Notes: generated by a model from the sequence alone, not told the origin. A stretch of DNA of 64,000 bases from Bathymodiolus brooksi (GCA_963680875.1 OY804577.1:108635906-108699905), one strand, 5' to 3'; counted from the first letter of the stretch, positions 46,612-58,681 are shown. Numbers and translations: made by a program.

Positions 46612-47698
46612 TAATGACATCTGTGTATCACAATGCATTGAGCATTTGGGGGGAAAATGTACCAATAGTAGCTCCAAAATCGACTATAGAAATGAATTCA
46701 AATTTGCCTCCCATAAAACCTTTGTTGGTCCATAGATGTATAACCCACCTATGGATTTATACACCCATGGTTGATCAAACCAGGATGGCAAATGAAAATA
46801 GAAAATCCGAATCATTATGGTATTGCTGTAATATTCAATTATCACTCTAGTGGATCATCAATGTACAAATATTTAACTTTTATTACATGTAGTATGATAT
46901 ATCAACACAGATATTCATATGCATATGTCAACGAAAATATCCTATAATTGTCTTTTTCAAGAGTTAACTCGTATCATATCAATTTCCAACTGCTGATTAC
47001 AGTAGTTAAGAAAAACAGAAATCATCACACTAATCATTTCTCACAACACAAAACAAATCTTAATTAAGGGTTATAAATCTGTTGGATACTAAATGCACTG
47101 ACATACAAAGGTTATTCTCCCTGACCAGATTGAGACAGTTAAACTCATGATCATGGCTGGTTGATTTTCTTATTACACATCATTTGTAATGAAATAACAA
47201 TATGATTTAACCATCTGAACACAGGACATTACAACTTTCTCAATGGTACCATGTACCTCCATCATGGTACTTTTTTTACTGAATCACTTGTCAATATTGA
47301 ACTGATATGTTCATTATACTTTGAATCTTCAAGACAAAGGATTAAATTCCTTCATAAATATAATTAAACTATTTATATTCATGTGAATATATTAGGATAT
47401 AGGTACAAGGCGCAATTACCTATATAGGTAAGACGCCTTCAAAATCTAAATAACAACAATATATTCAATCATGGATTATCTATGTTAGAACTGAGGAGAG
47501 ACGATCTCCAACTATTTTTAATTCATTACTCCTTTTTTGTGTCTATGTTGTATTGTTATATATGGGCAATATTGAATTTAAAATCGACTCCAAAAATGAC
47601 TCCAATAATGACTCCAAACTCCACTCCAAAACCGACTCCAAACTCCACTCCAAAAAAAAAAGACTCAAGACTCCACTCCATGTTTTACAACATGCCAA
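46612..47698. repeat. right arm of the large inverted repeat
   Basis: Mirror of 34,085-35,013. 'actccaaa' repeats bound it on both sides (46,566-46,611 and 47,583-47,680). A ~160-bp insertion near 47,390-47,550 includes a small hairpin (AAGGCG...TTACCTATATAGGTAA...CGCCTT). Confidence 0.9.
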
Positions 47699-48457
47699 AC
47701 AAATCATAGGGTAACAACCGCTTGCATATATCCGTCTTGTGGTCTTATTTTCACCAAGGCAAGAAAGTTCGAAAGTTTAAAAATCGTACAACTGCTCGCT
47801 TCATGTACGTTTCATGCACATTATTTCTATTATATCATTCAAACTTAGATAGTGTCCGTTCTGTTCTCTGTTCGTGTTTTCTATGTACGACAATACAATT
47901 ATCCAGAAATGTAAGATTGTCATTCCTTTATCACCACATTTTTCGTAAAGTCCATTTCTTATGACGGAAGTAGATACTCACCACAGTTTTAGTTGACGAC
48001 GGTGTGGCTAGTGAGTTCCGAATGTTATAAATGAAACAATAAGATATGAAAGGCTGCAAAAACTTTCGGGGATTTTTAGCGCAAATATAAGAGACGTGAA
48101 TTAGAAAAATTACTGATGAGGGAAAAAAGTTTGAACTTTGTTATATTCACCCTGTTTATTTGTGGATATGGGCTTTTTGTATTATAATTTATTTTGGGGG
48201 TTTGGGATATGGAATCATTAAAATCATATTCAGGGGTGAACTTATTTGTTCCGGAAGTACTGATTGCATTTTTTTTGTGTTCAGTTTTATAGGGTAGTAA
48301 AAACATTAGAAACATTGAAAGGAATCTCTTCCTCGTTTCATACAAAATGTACCTCGGTCAGCGCTTTTACACGTCAAAAACTAAAACAGAAAATTACATT
48401 CATTCAGACTAGACTTGATAAGCGAATATCTTCCTGTTGATATGATCTAACTGTTGA
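47699..48457. other. no recognisable feature
   Basis: AT-rich spacer. Confidence 0.5.
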
Positions 48458-48475
48458 CATGCACACATGCACGCA

Positions 48476-48523
<48 letters not shown>
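48458..48523 (+). repeat. (GCAC)n(CA)n microsatellite
   Basis: 'gcacgcacgcacgcacgcac' grading into a CA run. Confidence 0.98.
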
Positions 48524-48525
<2 letters not shown>

Positions 48526-49088
48526 GAAATAAAATAACTAGAATTCTCCAGGTTTACATCCGCGCAATTGCAGTCAAAACTTATGCGGTTCCAGGCTATC
48601 AAAATGGCTGCTACAACTGGAAAGATAGCCATCATCAGAGAACCCAAAAAGAAGCATTCGCCTCCCTAAACACAATGTTAGTATCACGTATTGTCTGTCC
48701 TTCTACGATTTATGGCTTCTTTGGTATTTGCAAACGTTATTTCATGTGCGAAGTATGATTTCCTTGTTTTTAAGTTGATGTGACATATGGTTTTACTTCG
48801 ACATATCTGGTTAAACGATTTAACCAGGATAAATTACAGTGAATTCGTTCTTATTCGTGGAGTGCCAATGTTCGTGTATTTCGTAGATACAGTAGTATCA
48901 CACCACGAATATATATGTACCAGTCATATAATGGGGTCCAGGAACTTAAATTTTCCTCAAATCACGAAAATTGGTAACCACAAATTTAAATGGTTGTATA
49001 GTAAGCTGAAAAGTTAGAAACGAACGAACACAATATTTACTTAGTACCAGTAATCCAGGCTTAACCGAGGTCAATATAACAAGGTTTG
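48524..49088. other. no gene; degenerate dispersed sequence
   Basis: 'ccacgaatatatatgtacca' ... 'aaatcacgaaaattggtaac' near 48,902-48,980 resembles an abundant bivalve repeat phrase, low certainty. Confidence 0.35.
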
Positions 49089-49128
49089 ATAGTATATTGC
49101 TGAAAGTGGCGTTAAACACCATAACCCC
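49089..49128 (+). mobile_element. SINE family A, 3' tail only
   Basis: 'tattgctgaaagtggcgtta' 'aacaccataacc' is the conserved tail. Homopolymer T/A runs follow at 49,186-49,305. Confidence 0.7.
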
Positions 49129-49603
49129 TAAAAGAGGAGATACTATATGTCACATATTGAAAGTAGTTGCCTTGCAATACAATATTTTTTTTTTTAATCT
49201 AATATTTTTTTTCTTCAAATTTAAAAAAAAAATATTTTATTCAAAAAGATTTTTTTTTGATTTTTTTTTTTGTTATCTTATATTTTGATTTAAAAAAAAA
49301 TACAAAAACAATGTACTAATTTCAACTAATCCATGAAGGCGATGATGTAACATTTCGGTGCATTACTGCCAATTCGAACATTAAAAAAAGAAACATTTAA
49401 ATTTACCGAACGATATATTTATATACACATAAATTGTACTAAATACGATGACTGAGCAAAAATAAATTACACAGGTGAAGTAAAAGATCAACGCCCTTTA
49501 AGAATGTATATGTACTGCCAAATGCAAGGTCGTTATTTGATTAGAGAACACATAGTGTTGTTTACTTCTTAAAACTCAGCTGATTTTAACAAAATTTGAT
49601 ATA

Positions 49604-51170
49604 TACACAAAGAATAAAGTTAAGCACCCCCTGATATATTAAAACATAATAAGTTACACTAAGCTTAGATTCGAATATTTATATTGATTATAACAAGAAC
49701 AATGTTTCATTAAAAAGATGTGCTCACACAGGTGTGACCATTATGTCTAATATCGACTAGTCATGCACGCGAACCATGCCTCTCACGCATTACTAAAAAT
49801 TCAGTATGTTCACGCTTCGAATTTGGGTATTTAAGTCCGGTGTTTTAAAAAAATTATTCATTCTCAGTAAGCATGGTACGAAGGCGAATATCAGAAACAC
49901 AAAGATGGCAAATAATCGGCATGCATACAACAGGGATGTCCATCGAAGCTATTGGACGTCAGATGGGCTACCACTATACTGTAGTCAGCCGACTGGTGAG
50001 AAAACACAAACAAACCAATAATGTGTAAGACTTGCCAAGATCCGGCAGACCACGGGTAACATCTGATCGTAACGACAGGACATTACAGTGTTTGGTTAGA
50101 CGGATGCCATTCGCAACCAGTCCCGTACTCTAACAACACTGGCTGCCCAATAGACGTCTGTCAACAAGAACAGTTAGAAACCGTCTAAAATCAGCGGGAC
50201 TTAAATCAAGGAGAGTCATTAAACGTCCACTGTTGGCAGACCGACATCGACGATCACGTTTGGCATGGTGTTTAGCACGATGTGGTTGGAATTTAAGGAC
50301 ATGGCGCAAGATCCATTGGTCAAACGAGAGCCGATTTCTGCTTCATGTAACCGACGACCGGATGAGGGTTTGGAGACACAAAAATACAGCCCAACTGTCC
50401 CTTACAGTGGAGGCTCAGTAATGGTCTGGGGGTGTATCTCTCATGACTGCAAGCTGGATTTAGTCGCCATACAAGGCAACCTAACTGGTGATCAGTACAT
50501 CAGAGACGTCTTGCAACCAGTTGTTGTCTCCCATTTCGACAACCACCCACTAGCTACAAGGCCTGTGTAATATGGATGACAACGCCAGGCCTCATCGTTC
50601 AAGAGCAGTAACCGCCTACCTCCAAAGCGAAGCCGTGACTTCTGTTCATTGGCCAGCCATGAGCCCGAATTTGAATCCCATAGAGCATATTTGGGCCGTC
50701 GTATACTGGCTCGGGAACCTCACGTGCAAAACATTTGTCAGTTGGAAGCAGCATTGCATCGGGAATGGCAGCAGCTATCACAACAGGACATCCGACGTCT
50801 AACTGGAGGGATGAGACGCAGGGTTGAGACCGTCATCCAAGCACGTGGGGGTTACACTCGGTACTGAACTTTGAACAATAGATGTCGTCAAATGATTGAT
50901 AAGTGACGTTTTGAAAGTGAAATGACAATCATATCATGCTTTTTGAACGGTGAAGGTCAATACTTAAAATGGACATGTTTTAATGAAAAAACTGGCCTTG
51001 TGATATTGTGATTAAATATTCATTAAATAAACATTTTTTTTGATTTGTTTTGGTGGTTTCTTATAGCCAATGTAATGCACTAACAGGTCACCATTGCGTT
51101 CTTGAGATTATCTGGTAAGTAATCATTTCATAAAAACATCGGGGTGCTTAACTTGTCAGCTGTTTAAGTA
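49604..51170 (+). mobile_element. Tc1/mariner-like element, plus orientation, inactive
   Basis: Left end TACACAAAGAATAAAGTTAA followed by GCACCCC, with TA just outside (49,602-49,603). The right end is near 51,129-51,170 with GGGGTGCTTAACTTG, which matches the inner part of the terminal repeat but diverges at its tip. It contains a broken transposase. The subterminal sequence is shared with the minus copy at 52,479-54,097. Confidence 0.85.
49873..50867 (+). pseudogene. Tc1-like transposase, multiply frameshifted
   Basis: The ATG at 49,873 starts MVRRRISETQRWQIIGMH, the first helix-turn-helix, with GRQMGYHYTVVSRLVRKH following. A GRPR hook (SGRPRVTSDR) joins the DNA-binding half to the catalytic half. 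The first catalytic position reads HWSNESRF: Asn replaces the Asp seen in the minus copy (HWSDESRF). Then come SVMVWGCISHD, MDDNARPHRSR (second Asp) and WPAMSPNLNPIEHIW (final Glu), and the conserved end GGYTRY. Several stops and frame changes (near 50,026, 50,130, 50,420, 50,570 and 50,700) break it. Length and order match a ~330-340-residue DD34E Tc1 transposase. Not functional. Confidence 0.93.
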
Positions 51171-51430
51171 CAGGTAATAAATATTTGGATTATGATCTTA
51201 CCTTGAACTCTTACCGCTTTATCGTGGAAATCGAATATTACATGCACTAATTCAAAATAATCTTATTGCACTTTCTTTATACATAAGAAAGACAAAGAAA
51301 ATAAATTAATATTAATTTAATAGTTGATAGAATTTACCGCTTGTTATTAAATATTTGCAGCTTTTTTTCTTTTGTTTTGTAATTGTATATGCTGTATAGC
51401 TGACAATTAAGCACCCCGATGTTTTTATGA
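51129..51430. repeat. inverted repeat of Tc1-type ends
   Basis: 'tcataaaaacatcggggtgc' at 51,129 is mirrored by 'gcaccccgatgtttttatga' ending at 51,430, both with an AGCTGACAA-type tip. The second is probably the end of another, otherwise lost, related element. Confidence 0.75.
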
Positions 51431-51940
51431 TTCTAATTTTAAAGCATTGTACGTTACCACAATGTAATCTTATTTTTAAAGATTTTAAAAGAAATCACAC
51501 GTTATTATGGTCTGATCACATTGAATCGTTAAGATGTCCTTGATCATCATTTCCACGTGGCAAGGAAGACCTTGAAGAAATAATAGTGCTTACATAAGCC
51601 AGGTAAATCCAAGGTTATGATCACAATAGACAATAGAAGGAAACCTGGAAGACAAAATCATTAGAAATGAAAACAAGAAACGCTGCGTGTAAAGTACAGG
51701 GGTCTTTAATAAAATAATGATAATAATACAAAGAAAGATATTTAATTTAGTACGAACGATGCGTTTCTGAAATAACCTTCACCACGTACACTCATGGTCA
51801 AAAGATTCGAAAGCCAAATAATTTAAATTCTTTTTCGGGAGCAAGTAAACCAAAGGGGCCTAAATAGGATAGCCAAATTAGTATTGATTACCTATCTTTG
51901 GGGGAAACTGACCTCAGCTTTAATGAATTATATTATTTAA

Positions 51941-52327
51941 GGTGGTACCATACACTTCAGGTAAAATTTGATCTGCTCGTTTAATTTTCTTATTTTTTAT
52001 TGATTACCTATGTTTGGGGGAAACTGACCTCAGCTTTGATGAATTATATTATTTAAGGTGGTACCATACACTTCAGGTAAAATTTGATCTGCTCATTTAA
52101 TTTTCTTATTTTTTTGGCAGTGTGTTTGAATATATCCACTGTAATAAATATCAAAATTTTAACAAATTCCAACCAACAGACTCAGAGCTATAATTCACTA
52201 GCCACATAGCAGCTTTTCTCTCTGTGGTTTTGATCACCGAGATGCTTGCAATCTGCATACAAACATCATATGATCAAAACGTTCAACTGATTTTAAAGAG
52301 CTATCTCCCTGTAGTGTATATACCACC
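51941..52327. mobile_element. TTAA-flanked MITE
   Basis: TTAA|GGTGGTACCATACACT at 51,937 and GTGTATATACCACC|TTAA at 52,328 form the ends. A 116-bp tandem duplication (51,882-51,997 and 51,998-52,113) spans its left border plus host sequence, so the left end is present twice. Confidence 0.7.
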
Positions 52328-52478
52328 TTAAGAACTGTAAATTGCGAGCATAAAACTATATAATAGACCAGTCATGACAAAATATTGACTATTGAGCTGG
52401 TGATACCCCTGGGAATATTAGTCCATCAGCAGAGGTAGCTACCAAGTTAACGTAATCAAAACGTAGATATTTAATATA

Positions 52479-54097
52479 TACACAAAGAAAAAAGTTAAAC
52501 ACCCCCATGTTTTTTTGAAATGACAAATCATATGACAAGCATCACGAGATTACTGACCAGATAATCTCAAGAACGCAATGGTGGTACAGTTGTTAGGACA
52601 TTACATTGGCTGTAAGAAACCACCAAAAAAATCAAGAAAAATGTTAATTTAATGAATATTTAATCACAATATCACAAGGCCAGTTTTTGCAGTAAAACAT
52701 GTCCATTTTAAGTATTGACCTTCACAGTTCAAAAAGCACGATAAGATTGTCATTTCACTTTCGAAACGTCACTTCTGAATCACTTGACGACATCTATTGT
52801 TCAAAGTCAGTACCGGGTGTAACCCCCACGTGCTTGGATGACGGCCTAAACCCTGCGTCTCATCCCTCCAGTTAGACGTCGGATGTCCTGTTGTGAAAGC
52901 TACTGCCATTCCCGATGCAATGTTGCTTCCAACTGACGAATGTTTTGCACAGGAGGTTCCCGAGCCTGTATACGACGGCCTAACAGGTCCCAAATATGCT
53001 GTATGGGATTCAAATCCGGGCTCATGGCTGGCCAAGTAACAGAAGTCACGGCTTCGCTTTGGAGGTAGGCGGTTACTGCTCTTGAATGATGAGGCCTGGT
53101 GTTGTCATCCATATACACAGGCCTAGTGGGTGGTTGTCGAAATGGGGGACAACAACTGGTTGCAAGACGTCTCTGATGTACTGATCACCAGTTAGGTTGC
53201 CTTGTATGGTGACTAAATCCAGCTTGCACTCATGAGAGATACACCCCAGACCATTACTGAGCCTCCACTGTAAGGGACAGTTGGCTGGATGTTCCTTGGG
53301 GCTTAGGCTGTATTTTTGTTTCTCCAAACCCTCATCCGGTCGTCGGTTACATGAAGCAGAAACCGACTCTCGTCTGACCAATGGATGTTGCGCCATGTCC
53401 TTAAATTCCAACCACGTCGTGCTAAGCACCATGCAAGACGTGTTCGTCGATGTCAGTCTGCCAACAGTGGACGTTTAATGACTCTCCTTGACTTAAGTCC
53501 CGCTGATTTTAGACGGTTTCTAACTGTTCTTGTTGACAGACGTCTATTAGGCAGCCAGTGTTGTTAGAGTACGGGACTGGTTGCGAATGGCATCCGTCTA
53601 ACCAAACGCTGCAATGCCCTGTCGTCACGATCAGATGTTACCCGTGGTCTGCCGGATCTTGGCAAGTCTTTCACATTGTTGGTTTGTGTGTGTTTTCTCA
53701 CCAGTCGGCTGACTACGGTATAGTGGTAGCCCATCTGACGTCCAATAGCTTTGAAGGACATCCCTGTTGTATGCATGCCGATTATTTGCCATCTTTGTGC
53801 TTCTGATATTCGCCTTCGTACCATGCTTACTGAGAATGAATAAAAAAAATTAAACACCGGACTTAGATACCCAAATTCGAAGCGTGAACATACTGAATTG
53901 TTAGTAATGCGTGAGAGGCATGGTTCCGTGCATGACTAGTATAGTCGATATTAGACATAATGATAACACCTGTGTGAGCACATCTTTTTAATGGAACATT
54001 GTTCTTGCTATAATCAAAATAAATATTAGAATCTAAACTTAGTGTAACTTATTATGTTTTAATATATCAGGGGGTGCTTAACTTTTTTCTTTGTGCA
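52479..54097 (-). mobile_element. Tc1/mariner-like element, minus orientation, inactive
   Basis: Ends TACACAAAGAAAAAAGTTAA and, mirrored, TGCACAAAGAAAAAAGTTAA, with TA on both outer sides (52,477-52,478 and 54,098-54,099). 1,619 bp with ~27-bp terminal inverted repeats. It sits exactly in a TA of the 0.3-kb tandem repeat. Confidence 0.92.
52807..53824 (-). pseudogene. Tc1-like transposase, frameshifted
   Basis: Starts at 53,824 with MVRRRISEAQRWQIIGMH, then the paired helix-turn-helix (SFKAIGRQMGYHYTVVSRLV), GRPR hook, HWSDESRF (first catalytic Asp kept), MDDNTRPHHSR (second Asp), WPAMSPDLNPIQHIW and the terminal GGLH/TR region. In the last catalytic box Gln replaces Glu (PIQ for PIE). Frame changes near 53,560, 53,430, 53,110 and 53,000 and a short insertion around 53,300 disable it. 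With the plus copy it forms an inverted pair 1.3 kb apart. Confidence 0.92.
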
Positions 54098-54560
54098 TAG
54101 TTTGTACGATACTTTTCTGGAATAACCTTCATTAAGTACAAACATAGTGAAATGATGAGATAGCCAAATAATCTAAATGTCGTTTGGAGCACATAAACCA
54201 AAGACCCTAAATAGGCTAGTAAAATCGACCATGGGGAAATTGATCTCAGCTTTAATTAATAAAATTTAGGAATTGTAAATTTCAAACATAAATAGATATA
54301 ATAAACCATGTCAGTGTCGAAGCGATAGACATTGTACAAATGGTTCCCTCGGAGACTATTAGTCCCCCAGCAGAGGTATCGACTCAGAGATGGTAAGAAT
54401 AACGTAGATATCTAATTTAGTGTGTACACGTTTCTGGAATAACATTCATCAGGTACGAATAGTGTAAACAAAAATTGGAAAGCTAAATAATTTTAAACAA
54501 GTAAACCAAAGGTCATAAACATGATAGCCAAAACGGCTTACGTCACCTATGCTTGGATAA

Positions 54561-54764
54561 TAAAATCATTTTTTGACATCTTTGTGTTCCTTTGCAACTT
54601 TACAATCGTTTAAATAAGTGATAATTATATAATATTTAAAGTATGTTTACGTCATGGACGCTGACTAACACATGGAAAGTCAATTTACTAGTTCTGCTAA
54701 AAACATAGTTTATGTTTGATAATGTTTGTACTTTAAAAATAAAACGATTTGATTTAATGATTTG
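54561..54764. other. no recognisable feature
   Basis: AT-rich spacer between the tandem repeat and the SINE. Confidence 0.5.
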
Positions 54765-55020
54765 ATTTATTGTGTTTAACGCCACTTTCAGCAATATTTC
54801 AGCTATATCGTGGCGACCAGTTTTAGAGGTGGAAGAAGCCGGAGTACCCGGAGAGAACCACCGACCATGGGCAAGCAACTGGTAAACTTTATCACTTGCA
54901 GCTGCGAGTCGAGTGCACCCTTTTGTAATTTACACAGCCGGGCGCCAACCCACGCCATATTGGTGATAGGTTTGTATGAGTTGTTAGGTAATCCAACCAC
55001 CTAACTAATTGAACCACCCG
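54765..55020 (-). mobile_element. SINE family A, minus strand, variant head
   Basis: Reverse of the tail (GTGTTTAACGCCACTTTCAG), the body ('ggagtacccggagagaacc') and a tRNA-like head. On the minus strand the head runs GGGTGGTTCAATTAGTTAGG (A-box region) to GTGGGTTGGCGCCCGGC (B-box region). The head differs from that of the 8.2 and 31.7 kb copies, so this is a sub-family. Confidence 0.8.
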
Positions 55021-55828
55021 GGCCCCCTACAACCACCTAACTCATTGAACCACCCGGGCCCCATACAACCACCTAACTAATTGAACCACCCGGGCCCCCT
55101 ACAACCACCTAACTCATTGAGTCACCCGGGCCCTACAACCACCTAACTCATTGAACCAACCGGGCCCCCTACAACCACCTAACTAATTGAACCACCCGGG
55201 CCCCCTACAACCACCTAATTCATTGAGTCACCCGGGCCCTACAACCACCTAACTAATTGAACCACCCGGGCCCTACAACCACCTAACTCATTGAACCACC
55301 CGGGCCCCCTACAACCACCTAACTCATTGAACCACCCGGGCCCCCTACAACCACCTAACTCATTGAGTCACCCGGGCCCTACAACCACCTAACTCATTGA
55401 ACCACCCGGGCCCTACAACCACCTAACTCATTGAACCACACGGGCCCTACAACCACCTAACTAATTGAACCACCCGGGCCCTACAACCACCTAACTCATT
55501 GAGTCACCCGGGCCCTACAACCACCTAACTAATTGAACCACCCGGGCCCTACAACCACCTAACTCATTGAACCACCCGGGCCCCCTACAACCACCTAACT
55601 CATTGAACCACACGGGCCCTACAACCACCTAACTAATTGAACCACCCGGGCCCTACAACCACCTAACTCATTGAGTCACCCGGGCCCTACAACCACCTAA
55701 CTCATTGAACCACCCGGGCCCCCTACAACCACCTAACTCATTGAACCACCCGGGCCCCCTACAACCACCTAACTCATTGAACCACCCGGGCCCTACAACC
55801 ACCTAACTAATTGAACCACCCGGGCCCT
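54993..55828 (-). repeat. 34-36-bp minisatellite derived from the SINE head, about two dozen units
   Basis: Plus-strand unit CTACAACCACCTAACTCATT GAACCACCCGGGCCC, with alternatives 'ctaatt', 'gagtcacc', 'cacgggcc' and ccc/ccccc length variants. The unit is the reverse complement of the A-box side of the adjoining SINE, so the array grew from the SINE's 5' end. Confidence 0.95.
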
Positions 55829-55844
55829 AAAATAAAACGAAAAA

Positions 55845-55970
55845 CAAAAAATACTACATTGTCGGAACAATTCCAATATCAGACGAAAAATCGTAGAAAG
55901 AGGCAAAATCGATACCCCTAGCACACAAATACATGACTACTCACTTAACTGTCTTGATACAGGCACTTCA
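55845..55970 (-). repeat. repeat X, minus strand
   Basis: 'actacattgtcggaacaatt', 'aaaatcgtagaaagagg' and 'gtcttgatacaggcacttc' are the reverse of repeat X, directly beside the minisatellite. Confidence 0.75.
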
Positions 55971-57096
55971 ATAAGTGGCGGGGTTAAACTAGATTTATGA
56001 ACCCAAATCCATATTTATGTAAAGTTGAAATGTTGCTATAGGCTAGGGGGAAATGCAGAACACATGCAACACTTTGACAAACATGAAGGATCATCACATT
56101 CAGCTTTGAGCATCGATCGATTAGGGTCATATCAGAGGTCATAATGAATTAATCGGAGATCGTAGTACAATTTTTGCTTCATGGACACATTTCATCCGGA
56201 TTTTATGTAGTTATATCGCAAATTCGCATGAATAGAAGAGCCGCGTGTTTGTGAAGTAGTTTTCAATATTTCTTATTAAATATATATTTAACAAAATGAC
56301 ATGTGTTATCCCATTATGTGTGGTATTACTTTGTTTTTCATTCTACCACTTGTTTGCCATTATAAATTTTCACAGCTTGAGAGTACTATACCAACTGCTC
56401 CAACGTATAGAGTTTATATTTCACAACTTATTCGTTACTTTTGAACTTGCAGTTTGTATTCAGACTTTATATGACGTCTTCGTCTTCTGAGTACTAAACT
56501 ATTAATTCAAGGACTTTTCACACATATTCTCATCTTATCTTTCAAAATGTTTTTCGGAAGATAATCAACACCTAGAGAGTATTGAGTCGCTTGCGTACAT
56601 ATGTCTGATATGACGAGATATAATATTGGCAATTAGATTTTGTTTTCGCTGTTATACATTCAGATGGCCTTGTGTAGTATATAATATTTAATTGGTTATT
56701 AATTATAAGGCCATCTGCTCTCTTTTACATAACTAATATTATTATATATCTTTATTCTCTTAAACCATTGTTATACATAGGTATAGAGATACATACAAAC
56801 TAAAATAAATAAAGAGGCAAAGAAGCGAAAGAAGGGAAAAAAACATAAACATATACACGAATACATGCCAAAGAGCAACAATGACAAATTAAACAAAAAA
56901 GGAAATAATAATAATAAAAAAGAAATACTTATATATTAACGAAAGACATACATGTCATGATGATATTGGTAGTGAACATAAATAATAGAAAAAGACATAG
57001 ATTTAGCCTGGGGCTATTCATATGACAATTTATATGCCACAAAGAATAAATATGTTATGAAGAACGTTCCAGATTATGACTCATCGTTCTTTACAA
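55971..57096. other. no recognisable gene
   Basis: AT-rich. Short frame 56,296-56,490 (+) encodes a hydrophobic peptide without motif. Confidence 0.5.
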
Positions 57097-57106
57097 CAAC
57101 TATGCT

Positions 57107-57452
57107 CAATCGTAACTACTCGGCCATTCTCGCTACCCTACAAATAACCTCGTATGCATTAGGCGTATAAATCGCACTACTTTTCACATGTCAGTTACAT
57201 GAAAGTTTGATAAAGTTATATTTTAAACAATTTTCTATATTTCAATTATTTTAATGGATAAAAGTTAAAGTTTTAATTAGTTTTGCATGATTAGATTTTA
57301 CTTGGTATGTTTTCCATATTGGATTTTCGTGGACTATATTTTTGTGCGGCTTAACTTAACTTAACTTCCGGCAAACAATTTAAGAAGAATTTCTACTGTC
57401 TACGTACGAGGTTATTTGTAGGGTAGCGAGAATGGCCGAGTAGTTACGATTG
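57107..57452. mobile_element. Mutator-like MITE, 346 bp
   Basis: 48-bp terminal inverted repeats, CAATCGTAACTACTCGGCCA onward, perfect over their length by eye. They are flanked by a perfect 10-bp direct duplication CAACTATGCT (57,097-57,106 and 57,453-57,462). Long inverted repeats plus a ~10-bp target duplication point to Mutator-like transposition. No coding capacity. Confidence 0.88.
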
Positions 57453-57591
57453 CAACTATGCTAACCTAATTATAATTGGGAGAGTTGGCATTTTACTCAC
57501 ATGTGGAAAACACGTGCATGACTGCATCATTTCACTAAGAAGGAAGGTGTGGGGCCATCAAACTAGTTTAATCCCGATACTTTTTCTTATA

Positions 57592-57690
57592 GAAGTGATT
57601 GTACCAAGCCAGAAAGGTGAGAGGTCATGTGTATGTGTGTTAAGGGCGTCGAATTTTCCTCCTTTTGTACGATTTTTCGATTTTTGAACA
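57592..57690 (+). repeat. repeat X, 5' part
   Basis: 'gtgattgtaccaagccagaa', 'gaggtcatgtgtatgtgtgt' and 'ccttttgtacgatttttcga'. The minisatellite-forming 3' end is absent. Confidence 0.7.
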
Positions 57691-58679
57691 ATATTATCTA
57701 TATGCGGGATAGATTGTTATTTTAATATCAAGGTGTTGAAAATCCATAATGGAAAAACAAACTGAAGTTGTTTCTTTTGTCATAGAGTTTGGTAGAAAGT
57801 TGACAATTGTTGTCGAAAGTCGCATTGCTATACGACAAAAACTCCAAATGTACTTGCTGGCATATCACATTTGCTTCTGTGTGGTGTTTTAAATGTATTT
57901 AATACAATTCATTCATGATGAAATTTATTTACAAAATGTATTTCATATCGCCTTCTACAGTGGATATTACATAATGTTATTTTCATTTAAATTCATATTC
58001 TTTTTTTTGGTAAAAAGTCTAATGGATATTAAAATTGACCGTCAGTTGCTAACATAATTGTAGAGAGCCATAGGGAAGATTAGCTTATTGTTACGGCTAA
58101 CTGTGTTAAGACCTCTTGAAATAAAGTCATTACTTACTTACTTACTGTCACAATTATACAAAATAAAGGGAGGAAACTCTACTTCCGGTAGAAATAATAC
58201 CAAAGCATTTTTTTGGAGCCAGTGTATCACAGAACTCAGAACCTTGCAAAAAATGTGACCCAGGGTTATCACCATTGAGGTATATTTATTTTATGTGCAT
58301 TATGGATTATGTCTTTAATCTATAGAGATAGATATAATTATGTGTAAATAATTACGTCATAGAAAAGGGAAATAACTACGTGAAAAGGTTATATCAATGA
58401 GGGAAATTCACAAAATATTATTTATAAAAAGTAGAGATGCTTAGAAAATCAAGTACCCTTTTAAACTTCCTTTCAAAAATTAAGCGATCTTACATATAAA
58501 TGCAAATAAACACATTTAAGCCAAGTATCTTTATTTCTCATCACAAAATAAGATTGGTAATGATAATGAAGAATGGAGAATACCAGTGGATAATGGTAAT
58601 TTACTGGAACGACAATGTAACTTTTAGTTTGGGCTGTGTTTTGATAAGAAAAAAAATATGTCTCCCAAATTTATAGAAA
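57691..58679. other. mostly featureless; possible LINE 3' end at 58,040-58,146
   Basis: 'gacctcttgaaataaagtca' followed by (TTAC)n at about 58,109-58,146 looks like the 3' terminus and simple-repeat tail of a non-LTR element. No coding part remains. Confidence 0.35.
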
Positions 58680-58681
58680 TA

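Larger units (their letters stand above)
51741..54560 (+). repeat. ~0.3-kb tandem repeat, three diverged units, split by insertions
   Basis: Phrases 'tttaatttagtacgaacgat', 'tctggaataac(c)ttca', 'agccaaataattt', 'ctgacctcagctttaat' and 'agtccatcagcagaggta' recur in order at 51,741-52,478, 54,098-54,410 and 54,411-54,560. Unit 1 is interrupted by a MITE, and the boundary of units 1 and 2 by a Tc1 element. Confidence 0.75.
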
